From contig JAOPXM010000094.1 of assembly GCA_025965125.1 (NCBI GenBank), forward strand, positions 1 to 50,456: 50,456 nucleotides of DNA, in the 5' to 3' direction. The position numbers were made by a program, and so were the translations under genes. Shown here one piece after another: positions 43,752 to 50,456 of the stretch; positions within the stretch are counted from its first letter, which is position 1, and the number at the start of each line of letters is the position of its first letter. Below the pieces are notes generated by a model. That model searched no databases. It worked only from the letters and a program-made list of their open reading frames with translations, and was not told where the DNA came from. The stretch comes from Nocardioides sp. (GTDB lineage: Bacteria; Actinomycetota; Actinomycetes; Propionibacteriales; Nocardioidaceae).

Positions 43752-44849
43752 TCACGGGGCCGTAGGAACCTCGATGTCACCCGAGATGATCTTCGCGGCG
43801 AAATCATCCAGCTGGCTCTTGATGTCGTCGATGAAGCCACCCGAGGTGGCGTAGCCGACGCCGTCGCTCTTCAGGTCGTAGACCGTGTAGCTGACCAGCG
43901 GCGATCCGTCGTTCACGGCCTGGATCGCATTGAACGTCGCCACGTCGACCCGCTTGAGCATCGACGTCAGGATGTGCGGCTGCTGGTCGGCCGGAGCCGT
44001 GAGGTACTGGTCGGAGTCGACACCGATGGCCCACATGCCGTCACCGGCCTCGGCTGCGGCTTCGAAGACACCAGCGCCCGAGGCACCGGACGCGTGGTAG
44101 ACGATGTCGTCGCCCTTGTCGTAGAGCCCCGCAGCTGCGGCCTTGCCACCGGCAGGGTCACCGAATCCGGCGAGGTCGCTCTCCTCGATGTACGTGACGT
44201 CGACCGTGATGTCCGGGTTCACTGCCTGGGCACCCGCGGTGTAGCCGGCCTCGAACTTCTTGATGAGGTCGTTGTGGACGCCACCGACGAAGCCGATCTT
44301 GTCGGTCTGGGTCTTCAGCGCAGCGGCTGCGCCCACGAGGAACGAACCCTCGTTCTCGGCGAAGCCGAGGTAGGCGACGTTGTCGTTGGCCGTGGTGTCC
44401 GGGTCGAACCCGTCGATGACCGCGAAGTTGGCCTCCGGGAAGTCCGGCGCCACGGCGTTGACGGCCTCGCTGTAGGCGAAGCCGACGCCGATGATCGGAG
44501 AATAACCTTGCTCGGCCATGCCGCGCAGTCGGTCCTCACGGGCCGACTCGGGCTCGCCCTCGGCGGCCTCTCCCTCGAAGCAGGTGGCATCCAGGTCCGA
44601 GACGGCCTTCACGACACCTGCGTACGCGGAGTCGTTGAAGGACTGGTCACCGCGACCACCGACGTCGTAGGCCAGGCCGACCTTGGGGCCGGAACCGTTG
44701 GCGGTCTTGCAGACGTCCTCGTTTGTGGTCGACGACGACCCACCATCGGTCGGCGTGTCAGTGGCCGTGGTGTCGTCGTTCTTGGAACAGCCGGTAAACA
44801 CGAGCGCGAGAATCGCGCTGGTTGCCGCAATCTTGCTCACACGACGCAA
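43752..44849 (-). CDS. BMP-family nucleoside-binding lipoprotein
   Basis: A 365-residue substrate-binding lipoprotein: signal peptide ending in the lipobox LVFTGC near residue 21, a Thr/Ser/Asp-rich linker, then the BMP (Med/PnrA) domain from about residue 55 with GLAYDVGGRGDQSFNDSAYAG and a conserved aspartate-rich pocket. PnrA-like proteins bind purine and pyrimidine nucleosides. A TTG at 44849 is the likely start, since GAGGAGG lies 4 nt upstream; an ATG at 44888 would put that site inside the gene. ACCCTA (44898-44903) is TAGGGT on the minus strand, a possible -10 box for the operon. Confidence 0.93.
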   Translation of the reverse strand: MRRVSKIAATSAILALVFTGCSKNDDTTATDTPTDGGSSSTTNEDVCKTANGSGPKVGLAYDVGGRGDQSFNDSAYAGVVKAVSDLDATCFEGEAAEGEPESAREDRLRGMAEQGYSPIIGVGFAYSEAVNAVAPDFPEANFAVIDGFDPDTTANDNVAYLGFAENEGSFLVGAAAALKTQTDKIGFVGGVHNDLIKKFEAGYTAGAQAVNPDITVDVTYIEESDLAGFGDPAGGKAAAAGLYDKGDDIVYHASGASGAGVFEAAAEAGDGMWAIGVDSDQYLTAPADQQPHILTSMLKRVDVATFNAIQAVNDGSPLVSYTVYDLKSDGVGYATSGGFIDDIKSQLDDFAAKIISGDIEVPTAP

Positions 44850-44954
44850 GATGCCTCCTCTTCTAATGGCACCGTCGAACCGGCGCAAGGTTCGGTCACC
44901 CTAGTGCGCTCTTGTGACCCGCGAGTAGGCAAATGCTGACAGAAAGCAGAGTTG

Positions 44955-46154
44955 TTATCGGTCAGTGATCATCGCGCCGAGCGCCGCTTCGGCCAGCAGT
45001 CGGGCACCGATCCCGATCGCCCGTTCATCGATGCGGAGGTTTCCCTGGTGCAGGTCGAACGTCGGACCTCCCGGCGTGCGCGTGCCGAGCCGCATCATCG
45101 CGCCGGGGACCTCGTCGAGGAACCAGCCGAAATCCTCGCCCCCCAGGCTCTGGGGAGCCACGACCTCGGCGTGCTCACCGAGCACGCGCCGGACGGTCGA
45201 GGCCAGGATCTCGTTGGAGACGGGCTCGTTGACCACGGGCGGGACCCCGCGCTGGTAGTCGACGACCGCCGTCAGGCCGTAGGGCTGCACGATCCCGTGC
45301 ACGATCTCGCGCACCAGGGGCTCGCAGTCGGCCCAGGCGACGGCATCCAGGATCCGCACGGTGCCCGCGACGAGCCCGCTGTCGGGGATGACGTTGGGGG
45401 CGGCCCCGGCGTTCAGGATCCCCCACACGACGGAGACACCGGACCGGGGGTCCATGCGGCGCGAGAGGACCCCGGGCAGCTCGGTGGTCACCTTCGCGAG
45501 GGCGAACGTCAGGTCGCCGGTGAGGTGGGGCCGCGACGTGTGGCCGCCGGTGCCCGAGAGTCGGACCTCCAGCTTGTCGGCCGCACTGGTGAGCGGGCCC
45601 AACCGCAGGCCCACCTGTCCCACGTCGACCGCAGGGTCGCAGTGCAAGGCGAAGATCCTGTCGACGCCCTCAAGGGCACCGAGGCGCATCAGGTGCAGGG
45701 CCCCGCCGGGCATGACCTCCTCGGCTGGCTGGAAGAGCAGCCGAACCCGTGCGTTCAACAGGCCCCGGTCGTGTGCCTCGCCGAGGGCGAGGGCGGCGCC
45801 CACCAGGGCGGCGGTGTGGACGTCGTGGCCGCAGGCATGGGCAACGCCAGCGATGGTGCTGCGCCACGGGTCGTCGGTGACGTCCTGGACCGGGAGGGCG
45901 TCCATGTCGGCCCGGAGCGCGACCACTGGCCCCACATCGCCGAGGTCGGCCACGAGCCCACTCCGGGTCAGCCGGGTCACCCGCCAGCCGGCCGGCTCGA
46001 TCCGCGCGGCAACGAGGTCGGTGGTCCGCGACTCCGCCCAGGAGAGCTCCGGATGGGCGTGGAGATCGCGACGCAGGTCGACGAGGTCGGCGTCGTACTT
46101 GTCGATGACGGCAGCAACGAGCTGCGAGCTGTCGATCTGGGGGTCGGCTGGCAT
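44955..46154 (-). CDS. M20-family amidohydrolase (AmiB1-like)
   Basis: A 399-residue metalloenzyme of the peptidase M20D/amidohydrolase group. Metal ligands are in RADMDALPV, HACGHDVHTA, QPAEEVMPGGA and LHCD; the lid domain is at about residues 180-290. Such enzymes remove acyl groups from amino acids or related amides. In M. tuberculosis the neighbours of punA are the amidohydrolases AmiA1/AmiB1, so this is the probable counterpart. The ATG is set by a leaderless -10 box. Confidence 0.9.
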   Translation of the reverse strand: MPADPQIDSSQLVAAVIDKYDADLVDLRRDLHAHPELSWAESRTTDLVAARIEPAGWRVTRLTRSGLVADLGDVGPVVALRADMDALPVQDVTDDPWRSTIAGVAHACGHDVHTAALVGAALALGEAHDRGLLNARVRLLFQPAEEVMPGGALHLMRLGALEGVDRIFALHCDPAVDVGQVGLRLGPLTSAADKLEVRLSGTGGHTSRPHLTGDLTFALAKVTTELPGVLSRRMDPRSGVSVVWGILNAGAAPNVIPDSGLVAGTVRILDAVAWADCEPLVREIVHGIVQPYGLTAVVDYQRGVPPVVNEPVSNEILASTVRRVLGEHAEVVAPQSLGGEDFGWFLDEVPGAMMRLGTRTPGGPTFDLHQGNLRIDERAIGIGARLLAEAALGAMITDR

Positions 46155-46161
46155 TGGGTCA

Positions 46162-46167
46162 AGATTA
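46162..46167 (-). promoter_or_regulatory. -10 box of leaderless promoter for the M20 amidohydrolase gene
   Basis: TAATCT on the minus strand, 7 nt before the ATG at 46154. No ribosome binding site lies between. Confidence 0.6.
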
Positions 46168-46238
46168 GACCGCCCCGGATGCGGGAGCGGGCCCCGGCCG
46201 TCGGCCGGGACCCGCTCGAGTCCGGGGTGGTCGATGCC

Positions 46239-47354
46239 TCAGAGACCGAGCTTCACCAGTCGGCCGGCAGGCGGGCCGTCGGACGGCAGCGCGTTGACGG
46301 TGGCGTAGAGCTGCCCACCCTGCAGCTCGACCGCGGCCGGGAGCGGGAACGACCGGAATGGCTGGGCCTCGTCCGCACCCGCGGGGATCTTGGCGATCTG
46401 GCCCGCGAACAGCTCGGACACGTAGAGGTCACCGTTGGGGGCAACGGCAACACCGGTGGCACTGATCAGGCCGCTGACCACCTTCGTGGCGTGTCCGCTC
46501 TGCGGGTGCACCCTGTAGACCGCGCCCAGCGCGCCTGCGCTCCCGTCCTCGGGTCCACCCGGGAGGCTGCTGACATAGAGCGAGCCGTCGGAGCCGACCT
46601 CGACGTCGGTCGGGACGGGCTCGAAGTCATAGGTCAGCCCGATCGTGCAGTCGGGGAAGCCCGCTGACGCCGCTGCCTCGGCGGTCACGACCGCAGGGAC
46701 TACCGGCAGCACGGTGAGCTCGCTCACCGTGCCTTGGCCATCGATCTCGAGGATTGCGTTCGCCGCGGCGTCGGCCACATAGATGGTGTCGGCCGTCGAG
46801 GCCGTCCCGTAGGGGTGGGCGTCGATGATGCCCGTGTAGGTCGGCGGCCCGGACACCGCGGGGTCGATCTGGGCGGCACATTCGTCAGGGATCGACTCGA
46901 ACCCGTAGGTCGAGCCTGCGTCAGGGTTCTGGGTCTTCTCGAAGGCGCCCACGTCGGCGATCGTCTTGATCACCCACTTCCCGTCCGTCTTGGTGGCCTG
47001 CTTGATCACGCCACCGGTCGCCGAGGTGACCGCGAACGTGACCACGCCGTTGCGTACCGACACGGCGCCGACCTCGTTCGGCCCCTCCGCGGAGCCGCCC
47101 TTGGCCTGGAAGACCAACGTGGACGGCTCGCCGGGTTTCTTCTCGAGCAGCTGGCCGATGAAGTTCTGGGCGATGTACGCCGTGCCGTTGCTCCGCACCG
47201 CGAAGCTCAGGGGACTGAACAGGTTCTTCGTGACGACGCTCCGGTGGGGAGCGGAGCCGGATCGGGCCGCAGTTGCAGTTGCGGTCGACATCGTCCCGGC
47301 GGTGGCCAAGGCTGCGGCCGCGACTGCGGCGGTGATCAAGGTCTTGCGTTGCAT
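46239..47354 (-). CDS. Secreted ScyD/ScyE-family beta-propeller protein
   Basis: A 371-residue exported protein: signal peptide to about residue 31, then a six-bladed propeller (LSFAVRSNGTAYIAQNF, DTIYVADAAANAILEID, TDVEVGSDGSLYVSSLPGG, TGVAVAPNGDLYVSEL). The pattern and length match the ScyD/ScyE family, named after scytonemin-cluster genes of cyanobacteria but common in actinobacteria with unknown function. GGAGG lies 8 nt before the ATG. Two cysteines (DECAAQ, DCTIG) may form a disulfide. Confidence 0.85.
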   Translation of the reverse strand: MQRKTLITAAVAAAALATAGTMSTATATAARSGSAPHRSVVTKNLFSPLSFAVRSNGTAYIAQNFIGQLLEKKPGEPSTLVFQAKGGSAEGPNEVGAVSVRNGVVTFAVTSATGGVIKQATKTDGKWVIKTIADVGAFEKTQNPDAGSTYGFESIPDECAAQIDPAVSGPPTYTGIIDAHPYGTASTADTIYVADAAANAILEIDGQGTVSELTVLPVVPAVVTAEAAASAGFPDCTIGLTYDFEPVPTDVEVGSDGSLYVSSLPGGPEDGSAGALGAVYRVHPQSGHATKVVSGLISATGVAVAPNGDLYVSELFAGQIAKIPAGADEAQPFRSFPLPAAVELQGGQLYATVNALPSDGPPAGRLVKLGL

Positions 47355-47496
47355 CGGTGCTGCCTCCGTACGTCGGTGGGGTAGACGCTGATCGTCTCCG
47401 TCCCGGCGTCCCGAACGCATGGGTGCGGTGTCCCTTGTTGACGGGATCCTGTGCCTCTGGTCCGCGCAAGTAAAGGGTGGACCGGACGAGTGCGGC

Positions 47497-48489
47497 TCAG
47501 CGACGCTCGTCGTAGGCGGCCAGGATCCGGTCCGCAGCGACGGTCGCGGGCAGCTCGCCCGCGAGCACCTCGTCGCGGACCTGCTCGCGGATCGCCTTCA
47601 CGCCGGGCGAGTGCCGCAGTCGCTGGTCCAGCTCGTCGCGGACCAGGGCCCAGGTGAAGTCGAGCTGCTGCCGGGACCGCTTGGCGGCCAGGCCGTCGCG
47701 GCCGAGGTGCTCACGGTGCTCGAGCACGCGCTGCCACAGGTCGTCGACTCCCACGTCGTACAGGCCGGAACAGGTGACGACCGGCGGCGCCCACTCCCCC
47801 GGCGCCCGGACCAGGCGCAGGGCACCCGCGAGTTCGCGGGCGGCGGCGCGTGCCTCCTGCTCGCGATCGCCGTCGGCCTTGTTGACCGCGATGACGTCGG
47901 CGATCTCGAGGAGGCCCTTCTTGATCCCCTGCAGCTGGTCACCGGTGCGGGCCAGGGTCAGGAACAGGAAGGTGTCGACCATGCCGGCCACGGTCACCTC
48001 GGACTGTCCGACCCCGACGGTCTCCACGAGCACGACGTCGTACGACGCCGCCTCGAGCACCGACATCGCCTGGACGGTGGCCCGAGCGACACCGCCGAGG
48101 GTGCCCGCGGCCGGTGACGGCCGGATGAACGCGTCGGGGTCCACGCTGAGCCTGGCCATCCGGGTCTTGTCGCCCAGCACCGACCCGCCGGTGCGGATCG
48201 AGGACGGGTCCACGGCCAGGACGCCGACCCGGTGGCCGTCCGCCGTCAGCCGGCTGCCGAGGGCCTCGATGAACGTCGACTTGCCGACGCCCGGGACTCC
48301 GGAGATCCCTACGCGGACGGCGGGCGCGTCCTGCTCGAGCCCACTCAGCTCGGTCAGCAGGTCACGCGCCTCGGCCCGGTGCTCGGGCTTCGACGACTCG
48401 ACCAGCGTGATCGCCTGCGAGACCGCGGCACGCTTGCCCGCGCGGATGCCCGCGACGAGCGCCGGGACCCTCTCGTCGGTCGACGTCAC
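47497..48489 (-). CDS. meaB: Methylmalonyl-CoA mutase-associated GTPase MeaB
   Basis: A 330-residue G3E-type GTPase that loads and protects the B12 cofactor of methylmalonyl-CoA mutase. It has P-loop GISGVPGVGKST near residue 62, the switch segment with SSIRTGGSVLGDKTRM near residue 95, VETVGVGQSE near residue 155 and the NKAD specificity motif near residue 203. The GTG shares one base with the mutB stop (TAGTG), so it is cotranslated with the mutase it serves. Confidence 0.95.
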   Translation of the reverse strand: MTSTDERVPALVAGIRAGKRAAVSQAITLVESSKPEHRAEARDLLTELSGLEQDAPAVRVGISGVPGVGKSTFIEALGSRLTADGHRVGVLAVDPSSIRTGGSVLGDKTRMARLSVDPDAFIRPSPAAGTLGGVARATVQAMSVLEAASYDVVLVETVGVGQSEVTVAGMVDTFLFLTLARTGDQLQGIKKGLLEIADVIAVNKADGDREQEARAAARELAGALRLVRAPGEWAPPVVTCSGLYDVGVDDLWQRVLEHREHLGRDGLAAKRSRQQLDFTWALVRDELDQRLRHSPGVKAIREQVRDEVLAGELPATVAADRILAAYDERR

Positions 48490-50456
48490 TAGTGCTTCAG
48501 CTGCTCCCGCAGCTTCGCGAGCAGGTCGAGGGCGGACTCCGCGATCACGGTGCCCGGCAGGAAGACGGCCGCCGCACCCATCTCGCGCAGGGTCGAGACG
48601 TCGTCGGGCGGGATGACACCACCGATCACGATCATGATGTCGGGGCGGCCCTGGTCGGCGAGCGCCTGCTTGAGCGCCGGCAGCAGCGCAAGGTGGCCGG
48701 CGGCGAGCGACGAGACCCCGACGATGTGGACGTCGGCGTCGATCGCCTGCTGGGCGACCTCCTCAGGGGTCGAGAACAGCGGGCCCACGTCGACGTCGAA
48801 GCCCATGTCGGCGAACGCGGTGACGACGACCTTCTGGCCGCGGTCGTGGCCGTCCTGGCCCATCTTCGCGACCAGGATGCGCGGCCGACGCCCCTCGGCT
48901 TCCTCGAACTCGTCGGTGGCGTCCAGCACACGCTGGACCAGCTCACCGCCTGAGCTCCCGGACTCGTCCCTGAACACGCCGCTGATCGTACGGATCACGG
49001 CCTGGTGGCGGCCGTAGACCTTCTCCAGCGCGTCCGAGATCTCGCCGACGGTCGCCTTGGCCCGGGCCGCGTCGACGGCCAGCGCGAGGAGGTTGCCGTC
49101 GAGGGAGTCCTTCTCGGCGCCGCGTTCGGCCGAGTTGGTCAGCGCCTCGAGGGCACGCCGTACGTCGTCGTCGTTGCGCTCGGCTCGGAGCCGCTCGAGC
49201 TTGGCAACCTGCTGTCGGTAGACGTCGTCGTTGTCGACCCGGAGCACGTCGAGCTTGTCCTCCACGTCGAGCCGGTAGGTGTTGACGCCGATCACCGCCT
49301 GGGCGCCGGAGTCGATGCGGGCCTGGGTGCGGGCCGCGGCTTCCTCGATGCGCATCTTGGGGATGCCCTGCTCGATGGCCTTGGCCATGCCACCGGCGGC
49401 CTCCGCCTCCTGGATGTGGGCCCAGGCGCGTTCGGCGAGGTCGTGGGTCAGGCGCTCGACGTAGTAGGAACCGGCCCACGGGTCGATGGTGCCGGTCGTA
49501 CCGCTCTCCTGCTGCAGCAACAGCTGGGTGTTCCGCGCGATCCGGGCCGAGAAGTCCGTCGGCAGGGCAATCGCCTCGTCGAGGGCATTGGTGTGGAGCG
49601 ACTGCGTGTGGCCCTGGGTCGCGGCCATCGCCTCGATGCAGGTGCGCTGGACGTTGTTGAACACGTCCTGCGCGGTGAGCGACCAGCCACTGGTCTGGCT
49701 GTGGGTGCGCAGGCTGAGCGACTTGGGGTTCTTCGGGTCGAAGTCCCGCACCAGCCGGGACCAGAGCGCGCGGGCGGCGCGCATCTTGGCGATCTCCATG
49801 TAGAAGTTCATGCCGATCGCCCAGAAGAACGACAGCCGCGGCGCGAACTGGTCGATGGTCATGCCGGTGTCGAGGCCGGCCCGGATGTACTCGACCCCGT
49901 CGGCCAGCGTGTAGGCGAGCTCGAGGTCGGCCGTCGCCCCGGCCTCCTGGATGTGGTAGCCCGAGATGGAGATGGAGTTGAAGCGCGGCATCTTCGCGGC
50001 CGTGTAGCTGAAGATGTCGGAGATGATCCGCATGCTCGGAGCCGGCGGGTAGATGTAGGTGTTGCGGACCATGAACTCCTTGAGGATGTCGTTCTGGATC
50101 GTCCCCGCGAGCTGCTCCGGCTTCACCCCCTGCTCCTCGGCCGCCGCGATGTAGAGCGCCAGCACCGGCAGCACGGCGCCGTTCATGGTCATCGACACCG
50201 ACATCTCGTCGAGCGGGATGCCGTCGAAGAGGGTGCGGGTGTCGTAGATCGAGTCGATCGCCACACCGGCCATGCCGACGTCGCCGCGCACCCGCGGGTG
50301 GTCGGAGTCGTAGCCGCGGTGGGTGGCCTGGTCGAACGCGACGCTCAGCCCCTTCTGGCCGGCGGCCAGGTTGCGGCGGTAGAACGCGTTGGACTCCTCG
50401 GCGGTCGAGAACCCGGCATACTGCCGGATCGTCCACGGCTGGGTCGTGTACATCGT
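48489..50456 (-). CDS. mutB: Methylmalonyl-CoA mutase large subunit, 5'-truncated by window edge
   Basis: At least 654 residues of the catalytic subunit that converts (R)-methylmalonyl-CoA to succinyl-CoA; about 70-80 N-terminal residues lie beyond the right edge, and the first visible Met is internal. The barrel domain includes [20 protein letters not shown] and [11 protein letters not shown]. The C-terminal B12 domain has DGHDRGQKV (cobalt-ligating His) and [14 protein letters not shown]. It is upstream of meaB in one operon. A small subunit gene would be expected beyond the edge. Confidence 0.95.
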   Translation of the reverse strand, partial: TMYTTQPWTIRQYAGFSTAEESNAFYRRNLAAGQKGLSVAFDQATHRGYDSDHPRVRGDVGMAGVAIDSIYDTRTLFDGIPLDEMSVSMTMNGAVLPVLALYIAAAEEQGVKPEQLAGTIQNDILKEFMVRNTYIYPPAPSMRIISDIFSYTAAKMPRFNSISISGYHIQEAGATADLELAYTLADGVEYIRAGLDTGMTIDQFAPRLSFFWAIGMNFYMEIAKMRAARALWSRLVRDFDPKNPKSLSLRTHSQTSGWSLTAQDVFNNVQRTCIEAMAATQGHTQSLHTNALDEAIALPTDFSARIARNTQLLLQQESGTTGTIDPWAGSYYVERLTHDLAERAWAHIQEAEAAGGMAKAIEQGIPKMRIEEAAARTQARIDSGAQAVIGVNTYRLDVEDKLDVLRVDNDDVYRQQVAKLERLRAERNDDDVRRALEALTNSAERGAEKDSLDGNLLALAVDAARAKATVGEISDALEKVYGRHQAVIRTISGVFRDESGSSGGELVQRVLDATDEFEEAEGRRPRILVAKMGQDGHDRGQKVVVTAFADMGFDVDVGPLFSTPEEVAQQAIDADVHIVGVSSLAAGHLALLPALKQALADQGRPDIMIVIGGVIPPDDVSTLREMGAAAVFLPGTVIAESALDLLAKLREQLKH

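Noticed and set aside
44952-46667. A 571-codon open frame opposite the M20 amidohydrolase and ScyD-like genes
   Set aside because: Composition is that of a reverse-complement frame; the two sense genes have clear families and signals.

Overview
The window is about 50 kb of a very GC-rich actinobacterial chromosome. Codon third positions are almost all G or C, GTG starts are common, and many genes have no leader. Gene content and order point to the order Propionibacteriales, most likely a Nocardioides-like organism, but this is inference from gene families and not a phylogeny. The core resembles the Mycobacterium tuberculosis neighbourhood accA3 ... lpdA-Rv3304-amiB1-punA-pmmB-add-deoA-cdd, here opened up by extra genes.

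Layout. Positions 1-14100 are central metabolism and envelope: the end of an acyl-CoA carboxylase alpha chain, two PH-domain membrane proteins, a secreted RTX-type calcium-binding protein, pyruvate carboxylase, two tandem SpoIID/LytB-like secreted proteins, and two flavoprotein disulfide reductases (lpdA and lpd). Positions 14150-25350 hold purine nucleoside phosphorylase, a phosphopentomutase-type mutase, deoC and an aldehyde dehydrogenase pair. Among them sit a TetR gene, a uronate-dehydrogenase-like gene and a MerR/aldo-keto-reductase module with duplicated operators. Positions 25350-34880 look accessory: two beta-propeller lipoproteins, a uridine-kinase-like protein coupled to a papain-like protein, a vanadium haloperoxidase/PAP2 protein, an ACT-domain protein, a YoeB toxin behind a truncated antitoxin, a MarR gene with its operator, and several unknowns. 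Positions 35230-46154 return to nucleosides: adenosine deaminase, then a seven-gene operon on the minus strand (nucleoside-binding lipoprotein, ABC ATPase, two permeases, cytidine deaminase, a P450, thymidine phosphorylase), then an M20 amidohydrolase. The right end holds a ScyD/ScyE-like propeller, meaB and the start-truncated mutB.

Together these genes form a nearly complete nucleoside scavenging route: uptake (BMP-type ABC transporter), deamination (cdd, add), phosphorolysis (deoA, punA), pentose-1-phosphate isomerisation (pmmB-type mutase), aldol cleavage of deoxyribose-5-phosphate (deoC) and oxidation of the acetaldehyde (ALDH pair). The carboxylase, mutB and meaB at the two ends fit propionyl-CoA/methylmalonyl-CoA metabolism.

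The most notable observations are: a strict TANNNT-7 nt-start codon arrangement in front of ten genes (leaderless transcripts), including a divergent pair whose -10 boxes share two bases; a full aldehyde dehydrogenase overlapping a catalytically empty half-length partner, which looks like a split ALDH16; an intact-looking YoeB toxin with a decapitated YefM antitoxin; a 15-bp perfect hairpin between the solute-binding-protein gene and the ATPase gene; and a P450 without the usual I-helix threonine inside the nucleoside operon. No RNA genes, CRISPR arrays, insertion sequences or integrases were seen. No gap without a gene exceeds 300 bases.
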